From assembly GCF_002980495.1 (NCBI RefSeq), contig NZ_PVBR01000004.1:62001-126000 (forward strand): a DNA stretch of 64,000 bases, read 5' to 3'. Each line of letters opens with the position of its first letter. Position 1 is the stretch's first letter. The position numbers and the translations under genes are program-made. The notes below the pieces were generated by a model. It had not been told where the DNA came from and did not search any database. It saw nothing but the letters and a program-made list of their open reading frames with translations. This DNA is from Phyllobacterium phragmitis (GTDB lineage: Bacteria; Pseudomonadota; Alphaproteobacteria; Rhizobiales; Rhizobiaceae). Positions 30,510 to 40,049 of the stretch are shown one piece after another.

Positions 30510-32033
30510 TCACGCAAGTCCGGACGGAAAACCGCTGAGCACTTTTCCTGGACTTGCTCCATCGAGCGCCTGCGGAGCGCCGTCGGCCTGCCGTTTCGCC
30601 GCCACCGCCTCGGCCACAAGGCTGTTGGTTCCGGTGGAGATGATTCGTACAGTGATAATGTCGCCGATTTCTCCGGGGTTTTCACCAACTATTACGGGAA
30701 GCAGCCATGGCGAGCGGCCGACCATCTGTCCGGGCAGGCGGCCCGGCTTTTCAAGCAGCACATCCATGCTCTGCCCGACCATGCCGCGCTGGAACGCGTG
30801 CTGCTGTTCGGTCAAGAGCGCCTGAAGCCGCTGCAGCCTGTCATCCTTGACCGCCTCCTCGACATGATCGGGGAGATCGGCCCCCGGCGTGCCCGGACGC
30901 GGCGAATATTTGAACGAATAGGCCTGGGCATAGGTGACGTCGCGCACCAGCTGCATCGTCGCCTGGAAATCCTCCTCCGTCTCGCCGGGGAAGCCGACGA
31001 TGAAATCGCCGGAAAGGGCGATGTCGGGACGGGCTGCACGAATGCGCTCGACGAGGCGGAGATAATCGGCGCCGGTATGCCTGCGGTTCATCGCCTTGAG
31101 AATGCGGTCGGAGCCTGCCTGCACCGGCAGGTGCAGATAGGGCATCAGCTGGTCCAGGTCGCGATGCGCGGCGATCAGCGCATCGTCCATGTCGCGCGGA
31201 TGGCTGGTGGTGTAGCGCAGCCGGGCGATGCCGGGGATTTCGGCCAGGCGGAACAGCAGTTCGCCCAATCCCCATTCGCGCCCGCCCGCCCCTTGACCAT
31301 GCCAGGCATTGACGTTCTGGCCGAGCAAGGTGAGTTCGCGCACACCGGCGGCGGCAAGCCTTTCGGCCTCGGCGACGATCTGCGAAACCGGACGCGAGAC
31401 TTCCGACCCGCGCGTATAGGGCACGACGCAGAAGGTGCAGAACTTGTCGCAGCCTTCCTGGACCGTCAGGAAAGCGGTGACGCCACGGCTCCTCACCTGC
31501 TCTTTTCCAGGCGCGGGCAGGTGCTCGAACTTGTCCTCGATGGCATATTCGGTCTCGACCACCTTCTCGCCACGGCCGACGCGGGTGAGCGCCTGCGGCA
31601 GGCGGTGATAGGTCTGCGGGCCAATGACCAGATCGACGGATGGCGCGCGCCGGATGATCTCCTCGCCCTCGGCCTGCGCGACGCAGCCGGCGACGCCGAT
31701 CAGCATGTCCCTGCCGTCGGCGGCCCGTTCATCCTTCATCTTGCGCAGGCGGCCCAGCGCGGAATAGAGCTTCTCAGATGCCTTCTCGCGGATATGGCAG
31801 GTGTTGAGCAAAACCAGGTCGGCGTCTTCGGGCGTCTGCGTCGTCACATAGCCCTGCTGCGCCAGGCTGTCGGTCATGCGCTGGCTGTCATAGACATTCA
31901 TCTGGCAGCCATAGGTCTTGACGAAAACCTTGCGTTCGGGAACCGCGCGCACAGGATCGTCCGAAGTCCCGGACGGGGACACTGCCGCTGCACCGGTGGC
32001 TTCATGGATCAGATTGGTGTTTGTTTCCTTCAT
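30510..32033 (-). CDS. miaB: tRNA-2-methylthio-N6-dimethylallyladenosine synthase MiaB
   Basis: A 507-residue radical-SAM methylthiotransferase. The UPF0004 domain carries the three auxiliary-cluster cysteines ([25 protein letters not shown]), the radical SAM site is CDKFCTFC, and the TRAM domain ends near residue 480. It thiomethylates i6A37 of tRNAs. ATG 32033 ([12 protein letters not shown]) is the start; earlier codons are not conserved. The last 15 residues and the stop are encoded by a palindromic repeat (30514-30557), see the separate finding. The operon order is plsC-miaB-phoH-ybeY-corC-lnt in this strand direction. Confidence 0.95.
   Translation of the reverse strand: MKETNTNLIHEATGAAAVSPSGTSDDPVRAVPERKVFVKTYGCQMNVYDSQRMTDSLAQQGYVTTQTPEDADLVLLNTCHIREKASEKLYSALGRLRKMKDERAADGRDMLIGVAGCVAQAEGEEIIRRAPSVDLVIGPQTYHRLPQALTRVGRGEKVVETEYAIEDKFEHLPAPGKEQVRSRGVTAFLTVQEGCDKFCTFCVVPYTRGSEVSRPVSQIVAEAERLAAAGVRELTLLGQNVNAWHGQGAGGREWGLGELLFRLAEIPGIARLRYTTSHPRDMDDALIAAHRDLDQLMPYLHLPVQAGSDRILKAMNRRHTGADYLRLVERIRAARPDIALSGDFIVGFPGETEEDFQATMQLVRDVTYAQAYSFKYSPRPGTPGADLPDHVEEAVKDDRLQRLQALLTEQQHAFQRGMVGQSMDVLLEKPGRLPGQMVGRSPWLLPVIVGENPGEIGDIITVRIISTGTNSLVAEAVAAKRQADGAPQALDGASPGKVLSGFPSGLA
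30514..30557. repeat. Palindromic repeat inside the 3' end of miaB
   Basis: GCAAGTCC (30514-30521) and GGACTTGC (30550-30557) are an exact inverted pair; inside, GGAAAA and TTTTCC continue the dyad. Copies with degenerate arms occur at 45919-46016, beside phoB. Confidence 0.7.
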
Positions 32034-32092
32034 TCCGGCGCTTCTAGCGCTTTTCGGCGCGGTTGAGAATAGGTTGCATACATCCGGGGGCA

Positions 32093-32896
32093 CTATTCGC
32101 TTTCGATATCTCGTCCCATCAGTGAGGTCTGAAGCATGGCGCGCACCCGTTCTTCCATGGTACGGGCGAGCGTCTTGCGGTCGGTACGCGCCGTGATGAC
32201 AACAGGCTCGCCGAAGCGTATCTCCGCATCGAGCGCGCCTTCGCGAAGAATAATCTTGAGATGCGGCAGCAATTCGACATCGCCCGGCCAGGAGGCGATG
32301 GGGCGATGGTAGCGGCCCATCGGCATGCCGTGAAGCCTGGTATAGGCGATCGCCACCGGCTGTACGATCACGGCCTCGGCGCCGGTCTCGCGGATCGCCG
32401 CCGAAGCCGCCCCGAACAGCGAGGTCTTGAAGGGCAGGACGCGATTTCCGTCGGATGTCGTTCCCTCGGCAAAAAGCACCATCGCGTCGCCTGACACGAG
32501 CCTGGTGGCGATCTGAGAGGCCTGCTCGCCGGTTTTGCCGCGCCGGTCGCGCTCGACGAAGACGGAACGCTGCAGAACGGCGAAGGTGCCGAACAGCGGC
32601 CAATCGCGCACTTCCGTCTTGGCGATGAAGGAGACATCGCCGACGGTGGAAAGAACTGTTATATCGCTCCACGACACATGGTTCGAGACGAGCAGCAGCG
32701 GACGCCCCTTGGTCATCTCGCCATGGGTGCGGATACGGAAGCCGAGAAGCCGGGCCAGCACACGATGGAAGAGGCGCGGCAGACGGTTTTTAAGCGCCAA
32801 TCCGGTTTTGAGGAACAGGTACTGGAGCGGCACCAGCGTCAACGCGAGCGCCGCAAAACAGATCAGCACCAGCGCTATGCGCAAACTACCGATCAT
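32093..32896 (-). CDS. 1-acyl-sn-glycerol-3-phosphate acyltransferase (PlsC family)
   Basis: A 267-residue acyltransferase with an N-terminal membrane segment ([19 protein letters not shown]), the catalytic H-x4-D motif NHVSWSD and the EGT motif in [10 protein letters not shown]. It likely acylates lysophosphatidic acid or a related lysolipid at the inner membrane. Rhizobiales carry several PlsC paralogues, some acting on ornithine lipids, so substrate is uncertain. The start codon ATG 32896 lies 11 bases from the rimI stop. Confidence 0.9.
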   Translation of the reverse strand: MIGSLRIALVLICFAALALTLVPLQYLFLKTGLALKNRLPRLFHRVLARLLGFRIRTHGEMTKGRPLLLVSNHVSWSDITVLSTVGDVSFIAKTEVRDWPLFGTFAVLQRSVFVERDRRGKTGEQASQIATRLVSGDAMVLFAEGTTSDGNRVLPFKTSLFGAASAAIRETGAEAVIVQPVAIAYTRLHGMPMGRYHRPIASWPGDVELLPHLKIILREGALDAEIRFGEPVVITARTDRKTLARTMEERVRAMLQTSLMGRDIESE

Positions 32897-32906
32897 CGCA
32901 TTACGC

Positions 32907-33404
32907 TCATCGCGGGGCCAGATCGCGACGCAGGATGAGCGCCGCCGACCGGCCTTCCCTGGTCTCGTAATAGGCGGGACGGTCACCGACCTTGATGAAG
33001 CCGAGGCGGCGATAGAGCGCCTGCGCGGCACTATTGGCCTGATCGACTTCCAGGAACAGCGTGCGCGCCCGCTCGCCGTGGAGATGGCGCAGGACCGCAT
33101 CCATCAAGGCGTGGCCCACGCCCTTGCGCTGCATGGCCGGCGAGACCGCGATGGTCAATATCTCCGCTTCGTCCACGACCAGACGCGCCAGCACGAAACC
33201 CGCAGCGCTCCGCGGCCTGCCCTCCAGACGCGCGATGAAACCGAAGACGGTATCCTGCCCGAGCAATGCGTGGAAAGCCTCCTCGCTCCAGGGATGCTGG
33301 AAGGTCTGGGCATGGATCTGCTGCAAATGCGGGCAATCCGCCGGATCGAGCGGTTCGACGACGAAATTCCGGCGTGCGAACGGGCCGAAGGACAGGCCTA
33401 TCAT
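32907..33404 (-). CDS. rimI: Ribosomal protein alanine acetyltransferase RimI
   Basis: A 165-residue GNAT protein with the acetyl-CoA motif QRKGVGHALMDAVLRHL and the C-terminal QALYRRLGFIKVGDRPAYY. Downstream of tsaB with a four-base overlap, the usual tsaB-rimI pairing. It is expected to acetylate the N-terminus of S18, though GNAT specificity is hard to prove from sequence. Confidence 0.9.
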   Translation of the reverse strand: MIGLSFGPFARRNFVVEPLDPADCPHLQQIHAQTFQHPWSEEAFHALLGQDTVFGFIARLEGRPRSAAGFVLARLVVDEAEILTIAVSPAMQRKGVGHALMDAVLRHLHGERARTLFLEVDQANSAAQALYRRLGFIKVGDRPAYYETREGRSAALILRRDLAPR

Positions 33405-34090
33405 GACGCGGTTTTCCGCAGCAGGGCAAATCCCGTCTGGGGCTTGGCATCCGGCCCGCGCAGATAGAGGGGCTTGGGCGCCTCTCCCGGCTTTCGCGAT
33501 GCTGCGATCCGCGCGATGGTTTCGATGCTGCCGGTAGCGGCTTCGCTCACGACGGAAAGCGCAGATTCACCCAGTGCTTCGTTGATGATCGGCGCCGCCG
33601 ATCCGGTCAGAACCGGCTTTTGCGGCGCTCGCGCCAAGAGCGCCAGCATATCCTCCAGGCTTGCCGCCAGCGGCTCGCCTTCTGCCTCGCCATCGGGCCT
33701 GAAAAGCTGAGCGTAGATTTCACCACGATGCGCGTCGATCGCCACCAGAACCGGCTTGTCCGGGTGAACGTCACGCGCTTCCAGCGCCAACGCCTCGAAG
33801 GCGGTGACGCCGATGGCGGGGCAATTCAGCGCCAGCGCAAAGCCGCGCGCCGCTGAAACGCCGATGCGCACGCCGGTGAACGAGCCCGGCCCGACATTGA
33901 CCGCGATCCGGCCGATATCGGCAAAACCCATATTCGCCTGGTGGAGCGCGCGCTCGATATAGCCCATCAGCACTTCGGCATGGCCCTTGCCGATATTTTC
34001 GCTGACAGCCGCCAAAACATGCTGCCCATCCGTGTCATAGACAGCGGCGGCACAGATATTGGCGGCAGTATCGACAGCGAGAATCTTCAT
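33401..34090 (-). CDS. tsaB: tRNA threonylcarbamoyladenosine protein TsaB
   Basis: A 229-residue ASKHA-fold protein with ILAVDTAANICAAAV at the N-terminus and NVGPGSFTGVRIGVSAARGF, the key loop of TsaB. It joins TsaD and TsaE in forming t6A37 in tRNAs. It is the first gene of the minus-strand run toward lnt. A hairpin upstream (34115-34140) separates it from the ots operon. Confidence 0.94.
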   Translation of the reverse strand: MKILAVDTAANICAAAVYDTDGQHVLAAVSENIGKGHAEVLMGYIERALHQANMGFADIGRIAVNVGPGSFTGVRIGVSAARGFALALNCPAIGVTAFEALALEARDVHPDKPVLVAIDAHRGEIYAQLFRPDGEAEGEPLAASLEDMLALLARAPQKPVLTGSAAPIINEALGESALSVVSEAATGSIETIARIAASRKPGEAPKPLYLRGPDAKPQTGFALLRKTAS

Positions 34091-34114
34091 GGCTGATCAA
34101 CCGCCTAAAGGAGA

Positions 34115-34140
34115 AAAGGCCCGCAAACAAGCGGACCTTT
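34115..34140 (-). terminator. Terminator of the ots operon
   Basis: AAAGGCCCGC (34115-34124) pairs with GCGGACCTTT (34131-34140) with one mismatch. On the minus strand, the direction of otsA, the stem is followed by CCTTTTCTCC, a plausible T-rich tail. Confidence 0.65.
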
Positions 34141-34184
34141 CGGTTTGGACCAGGAATCATGCACTTACCGGCCCAAGTGCCCGT

Positions 34185-35591
34185 TCAGGCAGCCTGATCG
34201 GTTCCATTCGTGTCGCTATAGTCGGCAAGCGTATCGAGGAAACTGGTGCACCAGCGCGATACGTCGTGCTCCAGGAGATGCGGCATCATCTGGTTCCAGC
34301 GTTCGCGGCGCGCTTCGAGCGGCATGGAAAGCGCACGCGCAATGGCGTTCGACACGGCCTCGATATCGTAGGGATTGACCAGAAGCGCGCCATCGAGCTC
34401 ACGCGCGGCGCCGGCGAAGCGCGACAGGATGAGAACGCCCGGATCCTCGGCGCGCTGGGCGGCGACATATTCCTTGGCGACCAGATTCATGCCGTCGCGA
34501 AGCGGCGTCACCAGTCCGACCCGCGCCATGCGGAACAATCCGGCAAGAACGTTGCGCCCGATGGAGCGGTTGACATAGCGGATCGGCACCCAATCGACGG
34601 CGCTGACGGCGCCATTCACCCGGCCGGCAAGTTCGGCCACCGTGCGCTGCATATCCTCATATTCGGGCACTTCCGAGCGCGATTTGGGCGTGATCTGCAG
34701 AAAGGTGACCCTGCCCTGGCTGCCGGGATTGTTGATGATGAAATGTTCGAACGCTTCGATGCGGTTGGTGATGCCCTTGGAATAATCGAGCCGGTCGACG
34801 CCGATGATAAGATCGCGGTCGCCAAGGCTCTTCTGCATCCGCTGCACCATGGTATTGCGCTGCGAAGTCTGCGCGGCATGGGCGAAGGACGCCGTATCGA
34901 TGCTGATCGGGAACACTTCTGCCCGGAAGGTATGGCCATAGGCTTCGAAAAGACCTTTTCCGAGTTCCCTGCCGATGCCCTCGCGCTTGAGGCAACCGGC
35001 GAAATTCTCGACATCATGGCTGGTCTGAAAGCCGATCACGTCATAAGAGGCGAGCCCGCGCATGATCGTCTCGTGAACGGGGAGCGTGAACAGGAGGTCA
35101 GCCGGCGGCCACGGAATGTGCAGGAAGAAGCCGATACGGTTCTTCAGCCCCATCTGGCGCAGTTCCGAAGCAAGCGGAATGAGATGATAATCATGCACCC
35201 AGATCACGTCGTCCGGCTTGATCAGCGGTGCGAGATGATGGGCGAAGAGGCGGTTGACCCGGAAATAGCCCGCCATGTCCTTGCGCGCATATTCGGTAAG
35301 GTCGAGGCGGTAGTGGCAGAGCGGCCAGAGAACGCGGTTGGCAAAGCCCGCGTAATACTCATCGACATCCTTGCGGCTGAGATCGACCAGGGCGTAGGTG
35401 ATCTTGCCATGCTCTTGAATGTTGACGCCGGGCTTTTCGCGGGCGGATATCGACTTGCCCGACCAGCCCATCCATACGCCGCCGCGCTCCTCAAGTGCTG
35501 CCTGAAGCGCGACGGCAAGCCCACCTGCGGGGGCGGTACCGCTTTTATCCGGGAGCGGAACCCGGTTCGATATGACGACAAGTCGGCTCAT
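34185..35591 (-). CDS. otsA: Trehalose-6-phosphate synthase OtsA
   Basis: A 468-residue GT20 glycosyltransferase. Motifs are MSRLVVISNRVP, GWSGKS, VWVHDYHLIPLASELR and GVDRLDYSKGI. It joins UDP-glucose and glucose-6-phosphate to trehalose-6-phosphate. ATG 35591 overlaps the stop of the GH15 gene by four bases. The longer frame to 35675 has no homology at its N-terminus. Confidence 0.94.
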   Translation of the reverse strand: MSRLVVISNRVPLPDKSGTAPAGGLAVALQAALEERGGVWMGWSGKSISAREKPGVNIQEHGKITYALVDLSRKDVDEYYAGFANRVLWPLCHYRLDLTEYARKDMAGYFRVNRLFAHHLAPLIKPDDVIWVHDYHLIPLASELRQMGLKNRIGFFLHIPWPPADLLFTLPVHETIMRGLASYDVIGFQTSHDVENFAGCLKREGIGRELGKGLFEAYGHTFRAEVFPISIDTASFAHAAQTSQRNTMVQRMQKSLGDRDLIIGVDRLDYSKGITNRIEAFEHFIINNPGSQGRVTFLQITPKSRSEVPEYEDMQRTVAELAGRVNGAVSAVDWVPIRYVNRSIGRNVLAGLFRMARVGLVTPLRDGMNLVAKEYVAAQRAEDPGVLILSRFAGAARELDGALLVNPYDIEAVSNAIARALSMPLEARRERWNQMMPHLLEHDVSRWCTSFLDTLADYSDTNGTDQAA

Positions 35592-37429
35592 AATACCTCC
35601 TCCCAGGAGCGCGAAAGATGCATGGCGGCATTGATCAGGCCGACCATGGAATAAGTCTGCGGAAAATTGCCCCACAATTCTCCGGTCTCGACATGCAGCC
35701 CCTCCGAAAGCAGGCCGAGATGATTGCGATGCGCCAGCACGTCCTCGAAGACCGCGCGGGCGTCATCCGTGCGTCCGACACGGGCCAACGCTTCGATCAG
35801 CCAGAACGTGCAGGCCGTGAACGCAGTCTCCGGCTCGCCGAAATCGTCCGGCGTCCGGTAACGGTAAAGATGATTGCCGAAACGGAGATGTTTTTCAACC
35901 GCATCGAGCGTTGCGAGGAAACGCGGATCGGACGCCTCCAATATGCCGATCTCCGGCATCAGAAGCAGGCCCGCGTCGAGATCCTCGCCGTCGAAGGCGG
36001 AGGCGAAAAACCCCTTTTCGGCATTCCACGAACTGACAAGCGTCTCCTCGCGTATGGTATTGGCGATTTGGCGCCAATGGGCGGCGCGGTTCTCGAGGCC
36101 GAGCTTGGCGGCAATGCGCGAAAGCCGGTCGCAGGCAGCCCAGCACATGACGCTGGAATGGGTGTGGATGCCGTTGCGGGTGCGGAATTCCCACAGTCCC
36201 GCATCCGGCTGGTTCCAGCGCGCCGCAGCCTGTTCGCCCAAGGGCTCGAGGCGGCGAAACAGCGCCTCGTCGCCCATGGTCGGCAGCCGCTCATCGAAGA
36301 AGCATTGCGCAATGGCCAGAATGACCGAACCGTAGCCGTCATTCTGCACCTGCAAATAGGCGGCATTGCCGCTGCGCACCGGTCCGAGATTGCGATAGCC
36401 GGGAAGGCTCGTCATCAACTCCTCGTCGAAGCGGCGCTCGAGGCCGAGGCCGAACAGCGGCTGGAGATAACCATCGGGCGAGCCCGCGGCTATATTGGTG
36501 ACATAGCGCAGGTAATCCTCCATCGTCCTGGTGGCGCCGAGCCGGTTCAGCGCCTTGACCGTGAAGTAGGAATCGCGCAGCCAACAGAAGCGATAATCCC
36601 ATGTGCGCCCGCTTTCGCCATATTCGGGGATGGAGGTGGTCAGCGCCGCGACGATGCCGCCGGTTTCCTCATTGGCGCACAGCTTCAGCGTGATCGCCGC
36701 CCGGATGACGACATCCTGCCAGTCCACCGGTAGCGAGAGATAGCGGACCCACTCGATCCAGTATTCCCGGGTCTCCTCGAGAAAATCCTTCGCCACATGC
36801 ATCGGCGATTCCTGCAATGTCTCGTCCGGCCCGAGGACAAAGGCGTAGGGGCGGTCGACGATGAAGGGAACCTGCTCCTCGATGAAGCCGATCGGCGCGT
36901 CCGTGGTGAGCCTGACCACCTGCGCGCCCGTCAGGAAGCGGATATGGTTGGAGCCACGCGTTTTTTCGGGGATGTCGGCACCATAATTGTAGCGCGGGCG
37001 CAGGCGCATCGTCATGCGCGGCGTGCCGACGATCGGCTCGATCAGCCTGATGATGGCCATCGGCCTGAAGATACGGTCATGATGCTTGAAGCGCGGGGCG
37101 AAATCGCGGATGCGCAGGCTGTTGCCCTTTTCGTCGGTCAGTATCGTTTCGAGGATCGCGGTGTTGCGCATATAGCTTTGCTGACTGCTGACGAGATTGT
37201 CGATCTCGATCGACCAGTCGCCGCTTTCCCGGTCCGCTTCTCCATGTCCCAAAAGATTGCAGAAGATCGGGTCGCCGTCGAGACGCGGCATGCACATCCA
37301 GACGAGCTTGCCGTAGCGGTCGATGAGTGCAGCGGCGGCGGAATTGCCGATGACGCCCAGATCCAGCGATGGGGGCATTTTAATGTTGAGGGGAGCATTA
37401 TTATTCATCAAAGAATCCGGACTGTTCAT
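35588..37429 (-). CDS. GH15-family glycoside hydrolase (glucoamylase/trehalase-like)
   Basis: A 613-residue protein whose first 250 residues form a beta-rich N-terminal domain (LGVIGNSAAAALIDRYGKLV, then MPRLDGDPIFCNLL), followed by an (alpha/alpha)6 catalytic barrel. The general-acid region is WDYRFCWLRDSYFTVKAL. GH15 enzymes include glucoamylases, dextrinases and, in actinobacteria, trehalases. It overlaps both otsB (upstream) and otsA (downstream) by four bases, so trehalose metabolism is the best guess. Substrate is not proven by sequence. Confidence 0.88.
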   Translation of the reverse strand: MNSPDSLMNNNAPLNIKMPPSLDLGVIGNSAAAALIDRYGKLVWMCMPRLDGDPIFCNLLGHGEADRESGDWSIEIDNLVSSQQSYMRNTAILETILTDEKGNSLRIRDFAPRFKHHDRIFRPMAIIRLIEPIVGTPRMTMRLRPRYNYGADIPEKTRGSNHIRFLTGAQVVRLTTDAPIGFIEEQVPFIVDRPYAFVLGPDETLQESPMHVAKDFLEETREYWIEWVRYLSLPVDWQDVVIRAAITLKLCANEETGGIVAALTTSIPEYGESGRTWDYRFCWLRDSYFTVKALNRLGATRTMEDYLRYVTNIAAGSPDGYLQPLFGLGLERRFDEELMTSLPGYRNLGPVRSGNAAYLQVQNDGYGSVILAIAQCFFDERLPTMGDEALFRRLEPLGEQAAARWNQPDAGLWEFRTRNGIHTHSSVMCWAACDRLSRIAAKLGLENRAAHWRQIANTIREETLVSSWNAEKGFFASAFDGEDLDAGLLLMPEIGILEASDPRFLATLDAVEKHLRFGNHLYRYRTPDDFGEPETAFTACTFWLIEALARVGRTDDARAVFEDVLAHRNHLGLLSEGLHVETGELWGNFPQTYSMVGLINAAMHLSRSWEEVL

Positions 37430-38262
37430 TGCGCTATCTCCGATAGCCACGACCGCAGGATTGCGGGAGATCCCATATAAATCGTTGCCGCGGTGTCGGA
37501 GGTTTCGGCTGACGGGGCACCGATCTTCACCGAGAGACCGTTTGCGGCATTGGCCGCCTTGAACATCGCCTCGTCGGTCACATCGTCGCCGAAGACGAGC
37601 GGCCGTCTTGCCGAAAAGGGCGGATCGGCCATGAAAGCCTTGAGCGCATAACCCTTGTCGTGCGCCGCCGGCCGCAATTCCGTGACCATCTTGCCTTCCT
37701 GCAATGTCCATTGCGGGCCGGCCATGTCGGCGATCTCGCGCATCAACACCTGCATGTCGCCTTGGTATTGCGGCGCCTGGCGGTAATGTACCGCGATCGC
37801 CGCATGCTTGTCCTCGACGAGAATATCCGGCCAGCGGCGCGCCTGCTGCTTCAGCATATCCTTTGCCCGCATGAAGTCCGGCGTGAGTTCGATCCGGCTT
37901 GTGCGACCGGCCGCATCACGGCATTCGGCGCCATGCAAACCGGCCACGGGAAAGCGTACGCCACGGAATATCTCGTCGACGAAAGGGATGGAACGTCCGG
38001 TTACCAGGGCCAGCGCCCCGTCGAGCTTGCGCGAGAGACGGACAAGATCATGGATGAGGCTTTCCGGCACGCGCACGGCATCGGGCGTTTCGGCGATATC
38101 GAGCAGCGTTCCATCGATATCGAAGAAAATCGCCCAGCCGGAAAGCGCGTTGCCGCTGCCGTCGGGCAAACCGCGCGGAAAGGCAGGGTTTTCAGGTGGT
38201 GCCGCCCTGGATGTGACGGTCTGAGGAGGACGGGCCATCGGGTCGTGCTCTTTTAAAGACAT
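37426..38262 (-). CDS. otsB: Trehalose-6-phosphate phosphatase OtsB
   Basis: About 278 residues of the HAD superfamily: FFDIDGTLLD (nucleophile Asp), LALVTGRS and VFGDDVTDEAMF. It dephosphorylates trehalose-6-phosphate. The start is uncertain: ATG 38262 (MSLKEHDPM) and ATG 38238 (MARPPQTV) both lack a strong ribosome site; the frame continues to 38382. It leads the three-gene ots operon. Confidence 0.92.
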   Translation of the reverse strand: MSLKEHDPMARPPQTVTSRAAPPENPAFPRGLPDGSGNALSGWAIFFDIDGTLLDIAETPDAVRVPESLIHDLVRLSRKLDGALALVTGRSIPFVDEIFRGVRFPVAGLHGAECRDAAGRTSRIELTPDFMRAKDMLKQQARRWPDILVEDKHAAIAVHYRQAPQYQGDMQVLMREIADMAGPQWTLQEGKMVTELRPAAHDKGYALKAFMADPPFSARRPLVFGDDVTDEAMFKAANAANGLSVKIGAPSAETSDTAATIYMGSPAILRSWLSEIAQ

Positions 38263-38592
38263 GACGTAAAGGTAGTTCGGACCATCCGTGGAGACAACCG
38301 CTGGATTGTCGAAAATACCGCATTGCGGTAAGTTATTGGAATTTTTCAGGCTTTCCCTGCCTATGGTCCATATCTGCGCCACGGAAGACGGTCATCGGCT
38401 GCTTGCCGTGCCGCGGTGGCCTGCCTGCTCGCCGGCCGAAAACAAAATTTTCCGGCGCGCCCTTTAAAGCCGGAATTTTCTCCATATGTTGAAGGGATGA
38501 GAGGCAAGTTCATGCGTTCATAACCGGTTTGGCCAGCCCCATTTCAGGGCTACCCGCCTTCCTCGAAAATGTTTTCGAAAATGGAGAAAGCG
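38263..38592. other. Divergent intergenic region, otsB and DUF982 promoters
   Basis: No gene is seen. It must hold the promoter of the ots operon (minus) and of the DUF982 gene (plus). I looked for the alphaproteobacterial general-stress sigma factor (EcfG) pattern GGAAC-N17-GTT upstream of otsB and did not find a convincing match. Confidence 0.45.
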
Positions 38593-38886
38593 ATGGACGA
38601 CAAACGTTTCCCCGTTCCCGTGGTCATTCGCATCAGCGAGACGCGCAGCCGTGTCGTGGCCAGTGCCTGGGAGGCCGTCGAATGTCTCAAAACCTATTGG
38701 CCGCGCGACCATGGGCGAACCTACCGGCATGCGCTTCAGACATGTCTCGATGCGCTGGACGGCCTGAAGCCGGTTGCCAAGGCGCGACGGGCCTTCGTCC
38801 ATGCGGCAGAGGAAGCAGGCTTCATCCTGCGCTCCGCATCCGCGCACAACCGAACCCATCACGACAGAACGGCGAACGGCCTCTGA
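38593..38886 (+). CDS. DUF982 family protein
   Basis: A 97-residue protein of the Rhizobiales-restricted DUF982 family, with PVPVVIRISETRSRVVASAWEA and the WP-x-HG-x-x-Y-x-x-A-x-x-x-C core. The start is preceded by GGAGAA five bases away. A strong bidirectional terminator follows at 38916. DUF982 proteins have no known function. Confidence 0.82.
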   Translation: MDDKRFPVPVVIRISETRSRVVASAWEAVECLKTYWPRDHGRTYRHALQTCLDALDGLKPVAKARRAFVHAAEEAGFILRSASAHNRTHHDRTANGL

Positions 38887-38915
38887 AGAGAGAAAATTTC
38901 GTCGTTATCTTCAAA

Positions 38916-38951
38916 AAAACCCCGAAAAACACAGTGGTTTTTCGGGGTTTT
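38916..38951. terminator. Bidirectional terminator between DUF982 gene and ABC permease gene
   Basis: AAAACCCCGAAAAAC (38916-38930) and GTTTTTCGGGGTTTT (38937-38951) make an exact 15-base stem with a six-base loop. Both flanks are T-rich or A-rich, so it can end transcripts of the DUF982 gene and of the convergent ABC operon. Confidence 0.85.
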
Positions 38952-39000
38952 CAGGTGGTTTTTCAATTTCACACAGCCGGAAACGGCCGCTTTTCCGGGA

Positions 39001-40029
39001 TTACGCCTTGCGCCGTTTGCGCTGGCGATACTGATCGGCGACAACCGCGGCGACGATGATCATTCCCTTGACGATCTCCTGATAATAGGCGTCGATGCGC
39101 AGGAAGGTGAAGCCCGATGTCATGACGCCGAGGATGATCGTGCCGATGACGGTCCCGGTGATGCGCCCGACGCCGCCCGATAGCGAGGTTCCGCCGATGA
39201 CGGCTGCCGCGATGGCATCCAGCTCATAGGCGACGCCCATGCCGGCCTGGCCCGAGATCGCACGCGCCGAGAGCACCACACCCGCCAGGCCCGAGAGAAG
39301 GCCGGCAATGGCATAGACCTTGATGAGATGGCGGCCGACATTGATGCCCGATACCCGCGCCGCCTGCATGTTGGCGCCGATGGCGTAGGTGAATTTGCCA
39401 TAGCGCGTGTAGCGTAGCGCGATATGGAAGATGAACGCCACCGCGAGGAAGATCACCACCGGCCATATGCCGGAGCCGATGGCGGCATAATTGTCGCTGA
39501 GCATGCTGACCGGCTGGCCGCGCGTATACCATTTGGCGACGCCACGTGCCGCCACCATCATGCCGAGCGTGGCGATGAAGGGCGGGATCCCGGTATAGGC
39601 GATCAGGCTGCCATTGATGAGGCCGGCGACCGTGCCGGCGGCAAGGCCCGCCAGCACAGGCACCAGCACCGGCATATCGGTCAGCGCCGGATAGACCGCC
39701 CGCGCGAAGTCGGAGGTCTGCGCAAGGCTCGCCGCGACCATCGCGGTCAGGCCAACCACCGAGCCGGACGAAAGATCGATGCCGCCGGTGATGATGACCT
39801 GGGTGACACCGACGGAGATGATGCCGATGACCGAAACCTGAAGGATCATCACCACAAGGCGCTGCCTGTTGAAAAGGAAGCTCTGGCCGGTCACCAGCCA
39901 TCCCAGAATCTCGAAGATCAGCGCAATGCCGATCAGCACCAGAAAGATATTCGCTTCCGACGGCAGCTTGCGCCAGCGCCGCGGTTCTTCCAGCCGTTGC
40001 ACGGGTTGCGTTACCTGTTCCATCGCCAT
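39001..40029 (-). CDS. Sugar ABC transporter permease (RbsC/inositol type)
   Basis: A 342-residue permease of the BPD_transp_2 family with about ten membrane segments and the signature VTQVIITGGIDLSSGSVVGL. It has the cytoplasmic ATPase-contact stretch typical of the RbsC/MglC group. It is the third gene of the binding protein-ATPase-permease operon on this strand. Substrate is discussed under the binding protein. Confidence 0.9.
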   Translation of the reverse strand: MAMEQVTQPVQRLEEPRRWRKLPSEANIFLVLIGIALIFEILGWLVTGQSFLFNRQRLVVMILQVSVIGIISVGVTQVIITGGIDLSSGSVVGLTAMVAASLAQTSDFARAVYPALTDMPVLVPVLAGLAAGTVAGLINGSLIAYTGIPPFIATLGMMVAARGVAKWYTRGQPVSMLSDNYAAIGSGIWPVVIFLAVAFIFHIALRYTRYGKFTYAIGANMQAARVSGINVGRHLIKVYAIAGLLSGLAGVVLSARAISGQAGMGVAYELDAIAAAVIGGTSLSGGVGRITGTVIGTIILGVMTSGFTFLRIDAYYQEIVKGMIIVAAVVADQYRQRKRRKA

Positions 40030-40049
40030 GACTCCCTCCCGGTTTAGGA

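Noticed and set aside
38263-38420. EcfG (general stress) promoter for the ots operon
   Set aside because: The expected GGAAC-N17-GTT pair was not found on the minus strand.
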